From Microbacterium enclense (GTDB taxonomy: Bacteria; Actinomycetota; Actinomycetes; Actinomycetales; Microbacteriaceae), in NCBI RefSeq assembly GCF_001456955.1, contig NZ_KQ758468.1, positions 186,001 to 250,000 on the forward strand: a stretch of DNA of 64,000 nucleotides. Direction: 5' to 3'. Numbering within the stretch: the stretch's first letter is position 1; every line of letters starts with the position of its first letter. The notes beneath the pieces were generated by a model. It was not told the DNA's origin. It saw only the letters and a list, made by a program, of their open reading frames with translations, and made no database searches. Shown one piece after another: positions 62,056 to 64,000 of this stretch. The position numbers and the translations under genes are program-made.

Positions 62056-63558
62056 ATGAGCACCATTCCCGAGAACCCTCGCACCCTGGCCGAGAAGGTC
62101 TGGGACGACCATCTCGTCGTCAAGGGCGAGAACGGTCAGCCCGACCTCATCTACATCGACCTGCACCTCGTGCACGAGGTCACCAGCCCCCAGGCGTTCG
62201 ACGGTCTGCGCGCCGAGGGTCGTCCCGTGCGCCGGCTCGACCTGACGATCGCCACCGAAGACCACAACACCCCGACGCTCGACATCGACAAGCCGATCGC
62301 CGACCTCACCAGCCGCACGCAGATCGAGACCCTGCGCCGCAACGCCGCGGAGTTCGACGTGCGCATCCACTCGCTCGGCGACAAGGAGCAGGGGATCGTC
62401 CACGTCGTCGGCCCGCAGCTCGGGCTGACCATGCCGGGCATCACCGTCGTGTGCGGCGACTCGCACACCTCGACCCACGGCGCCTTCGGCGCGATGGCGT
62501 TCGGCATCGGCACGAGCGAGGTCGAGCACGTGCTCGCCACCCAGACCCTGCCGCTGAAGCCGTTCAAGACGATGGCGATCACGGTCGAGGGCGACCTCAA
62601 GCCGGGCGTCACCGCGAAAGACATCATCCTCGCCATCATCGCCAAGATCGGCGCCAACGGCGGTCAGGGCTATGTGCTCGAGTTCCGCGGCTCGGCGATC
62701 CGCTCCCTCTCGATGGAGGGGCGCATGACGATGTGCAACATGTCGATCGAAGCGGGCGCTCGCGCCGGCATGATCGCCCCCGACGAGACCACTTTCGCCT
62801 ACGTCAAAGACAAGCCGCACGCCCCGCAGGGTCAGGACTGGGACGACGCCGTCACTTACTGGCGCACGCTGCCGAGCGACGAGGGCGCCGTCTACGACGC
62901 CGAGGTGTTCCTCGACGCGAACGAGCTCGAGCCGTTCGTCACCTGGGGCACGAACCCCGGTCAGGGCGTCTCGCTGTCGGACGTCGTGCCCACCCCTGCC
63001 GACATCGCCGATCCCAACGAGCGCGCCGCCGCCGAGCGGGCTCTCGAGTACATGGACCTCCAGGCCGGCACCCCGATGAAGGACATCCGCGTGGATGCCG
63101 TGTTCATGGGCTCGTGCACCAACAGCCGCATCGAAGACCTGCGCGCCTTCGCCTCGGTCATCCAGGGCCGCACCAAGGCCGAGAACGTCCGCGTGATGGT
63201 CGTGCCCGGCTCGGCGCGCGTGCGCCTCGAGGCCGAGGCCGAGGGTCTCGACAAGGTGTTCACCGACTTCGGCGCCGAGTGGCGCTTCGCCGGATGCTCG
63301 ATGTGCCTGGGCATGAACCCCGATCAGCTGGCTCCGGGGGAGCGCTGCGCCTCCACCTCGAACCGCAACTTCGAGGGGCGTCAGGGCAAGGGCGGCCGCA
63401 CGCACCTCGTGTCGCCGCTGGTCGCCGCGGCGACGGCCGTGCGTGGCACGCTGTCGAGCCCGGCCGACCTCGACCCTTCGACAAGCTCAGGGACCGTCCT
63501 TTCGACGGGCTCGGAGACCGTGCCTGCGCAGACCGTTTCGACCGGGTCGGAGGCCTGA
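62056..63558 (+). CDS. leuC: 3-isopropylmalate dehydratase large subunit
   Basis: 500 residues from ATG 62056 with GAGGAG upstream. Aconitase-family Fe-S ligands: [20 protein letters not shown] (first Cys), [15 protein letters not shown] (second) and [14 protein letters not shown] (third). Isomerises 2- to 3-isopropylmalate with LeuD. The normal end is near [11 protein letters not shown]. Here 28 extra residues ([20 protein letters not shown] then TVSTGSEA) are encoded by copies of the dispersed hairpin element. Confidence 0.96.
   Translation: MSTIPENPRTLAEKVWDDHLVVKGENGQPDLIYIDLHLVHEVTSPQAFDGLRAEGRPVRRLDLTIATEDHNTPTLDIDKPIADLTSRTQIETLRRNAAEFDVRIHSLGDKEQGIVHVVGPQLGLTMPGITVVCGDSHTSTHGAFGAMAFGIGTSEVEHVLATQTLPLKPFKTMAITVEGDLKPGVTAKDIILAIIAKIGANGGQGYVLEFRGSAIRSLSMEGRMTMCNMSIEAGARAGMIAPDETTFAYVKDKPHAPQGQDWDDAVTYWRTLPSDEGAVYDAEVFLDANELEPFVTWGTNPGQGVSLSDVVPTPADIADPNERAAAERALEYMDLQAGTPMKDIRVDAVFMGSCTNSRIEDLRAFASVIQGRTKAENVRVMVVPGSARVRLEAEAEGLDKVFTDFGAEWRFAGCSMCLGMNPDQLAPGERCASTSNRNFEGRQGKGGRTHLVSPLVAAATAVRGTLSSPADLDPSTSSGTVLSTGSETVPAQTVSTGSEA
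63471..63555. repeat. Dispersed hairpin elements inside the leuC 3' end
   Basis: Three degenerate copies of the core TTCGACRRGCTCRGRGACC in tandem: CTTCGACAAGCTCAGGGACC at 63476-63495, TTTCGACGGGCTCGGAGACC at 63500-63519, and GTTTCGACCGGGTCGGAGGC at 63536-63555. They keep the reading frame and encode Ser/Thr/Gly-rich peptide. Confidence 0.8.
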
Positions 63559-63560
63559 CC

Positions 63561-64000
63561 ATGGAGAAGTTCACCACGCACACCGGTGTCGCCGCCCCCC
63601 TGAAACGCTCGGCCGTCGACACCGACCAGATCATCCCCGCGGTGTTCCTCAAGCGCGTCACCAAGACCGGCTTCGACGACGCGCTGTTCGCCAACTGGCG
63701 CCAGGACCCCGAGTTCGTCCTGAATCAGGACGCCTACCGCTCGGCATCCATCCTCGTCGCAGGGCCCGACTTCGGCACCGGATCCAGCCGCGAACACGCC
63801 GTGTGGGCGCTGCGCGACTACGGCTTCCAGGTCGTGCTGAGCCCGAAGTTCGCCGATATCTTCCGCGGCAACTCGGGCAAGCAGGGCCTGGTCACGGGCG
63901 TGATCACCGAAGACGAGGTCGAGCAGATCTGGGCCGTCCTCGAGGCGAACCCCGGCATCGAGATGACCGTGGACCTGACCGCGAAGACCGCCACGGTGGG
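63561..64000 (+). CDS. leuD: 3-isopropylmalate dehydratase small subunit (3' end beyond window)
   Basis: 146 residues visible. [38 protein letters not shown] and the swivelling-domain motif [22 protein letters not shown] identify LeuD. It follows leuC by 2 bp and forms the heterodimeric isomerase. Runs off the right edge. Confidence 0.96.
   Translation, partial: MEKFTTHTGVAAPLKRSAVDTDQIIPAVFLKRVTKTGFDDALFANWRQDPEFVLNQDAYRSASILVAGPDFGTGSSREHAVWALRDYGFQVVLSPKFADIFRGNSGKQGLVTGVITEDEVEQIWAVLEANPGIEMTVDLTAKTATV

Overview
The window is a 64 kb stretch of very GC-rich, gene-dense chromosome from an actinobacterium, most likely a Microbacteriaceae member and plausibly Microbacterium. The basis is codon use, many GTG starts, several -10 elements placed exactly for leaderless transcription, a tmRNA tag ADAKRTDFALAA, a fused fructose PTS protein, and gene neighbourhoods such as leuB ... 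FAH-family gene, MFS gene ... gltX that I recall from other Actinobacteria. I see no prophage, insertion sequence, CRISPR array, plasmid origin or integrase. It is mostly ordinary core chromosome.

Layout. 1-4750: DedA membrane protein (cut by the window edge), tRNA-Leu, amidohydrolase, quinone reductase, MFS transporter. 4768-10142: translation and division block prfB, ftsEX, smpB, SIMPL gene and ssrA (tmRNA). 10150-15106: YaeQ-like protein, a lipoprotein/hisN pair, tRNA-Lys, and a large secreted beta-helix-type protein. 15146-16917: MarR-MFS efflux pair with a perfect 26-bp palindrome at its start. 16932-20545: IclR regulator divergent from a CoA-transferase/thiolase operon. 21270-23515: otsAB trehalose synthesis. 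23653-28956: ilvD, ilvB, ilvN, ilvC. 29319-30214: two small membrane proteins. 30682-41820: serA, TetR/MFS, leuB, ilvE, FAH-family hydrolase, MFS, and a class V aminotransferase divergent from a LysR regulator. 41831-43514: gltX and tRNA-Gln. 43723-46394: secreted and lipoprotein genes. 46433-49371: iron-siderophore ABC transporter with a DtxR-type iron box. 49469-53748: fruR-fruK-fruA-ptsH fructose PTS operon. 53896-57627: MBL hydrolase, tRNA-Glu with a tandem duplication behind it, an ECF sigma factor with a DUF4349 membrane partner, and an AT-richer orphan gene. 57977-61827: TerC, flavin monooxygenase and O-acetylhomoserine sulfhydrylase. 61932-64000: leuC and leuD (cut by the window edge) behind a leucine-codon leader peptide.

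How the genes work together. Most of the branched-chain amino acid pathway is here: ilvBN, ilvC, ilvD, leuCD, leuB and ilvE, with serA nearby. Only leuA and ilvA are not seen. The fructose locus is a complete uptake and phosphorylation module with its own repressor and HPr. The trans-translation partners smpB and ssrA lie 1.2 kb apart. The sulfur pair (flavin monooxygenase plus sulfhydrylase) overlaps by 4 bp and fits sulfur scavenging into homocysteine or methionine.

The most interesting non-genic signals are these. (1) A leader peptide [16 protein letters not shown] upstream of leuC, with an RNA segment that can pair with either of two downstream segments; it looks like a leucine-sensing switch with a leaderless promoter. 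(2) A dispersed 25-nt hairpin element (7-bp stem, 11-nt loop) whose stems change in a compensatory way between copies. It makes an array between ilvN and ilvC and has been captured as coding sequence at the end of leuC. (3) A 165-bp-period tandem duplication that copies the 3' end of tRNA-Glu and its terminator. (4) A decayed duplicate of the 3' end of the aminotransferase gene. (5) An abrupt change of codon use in the last 290 bp of ilvD.
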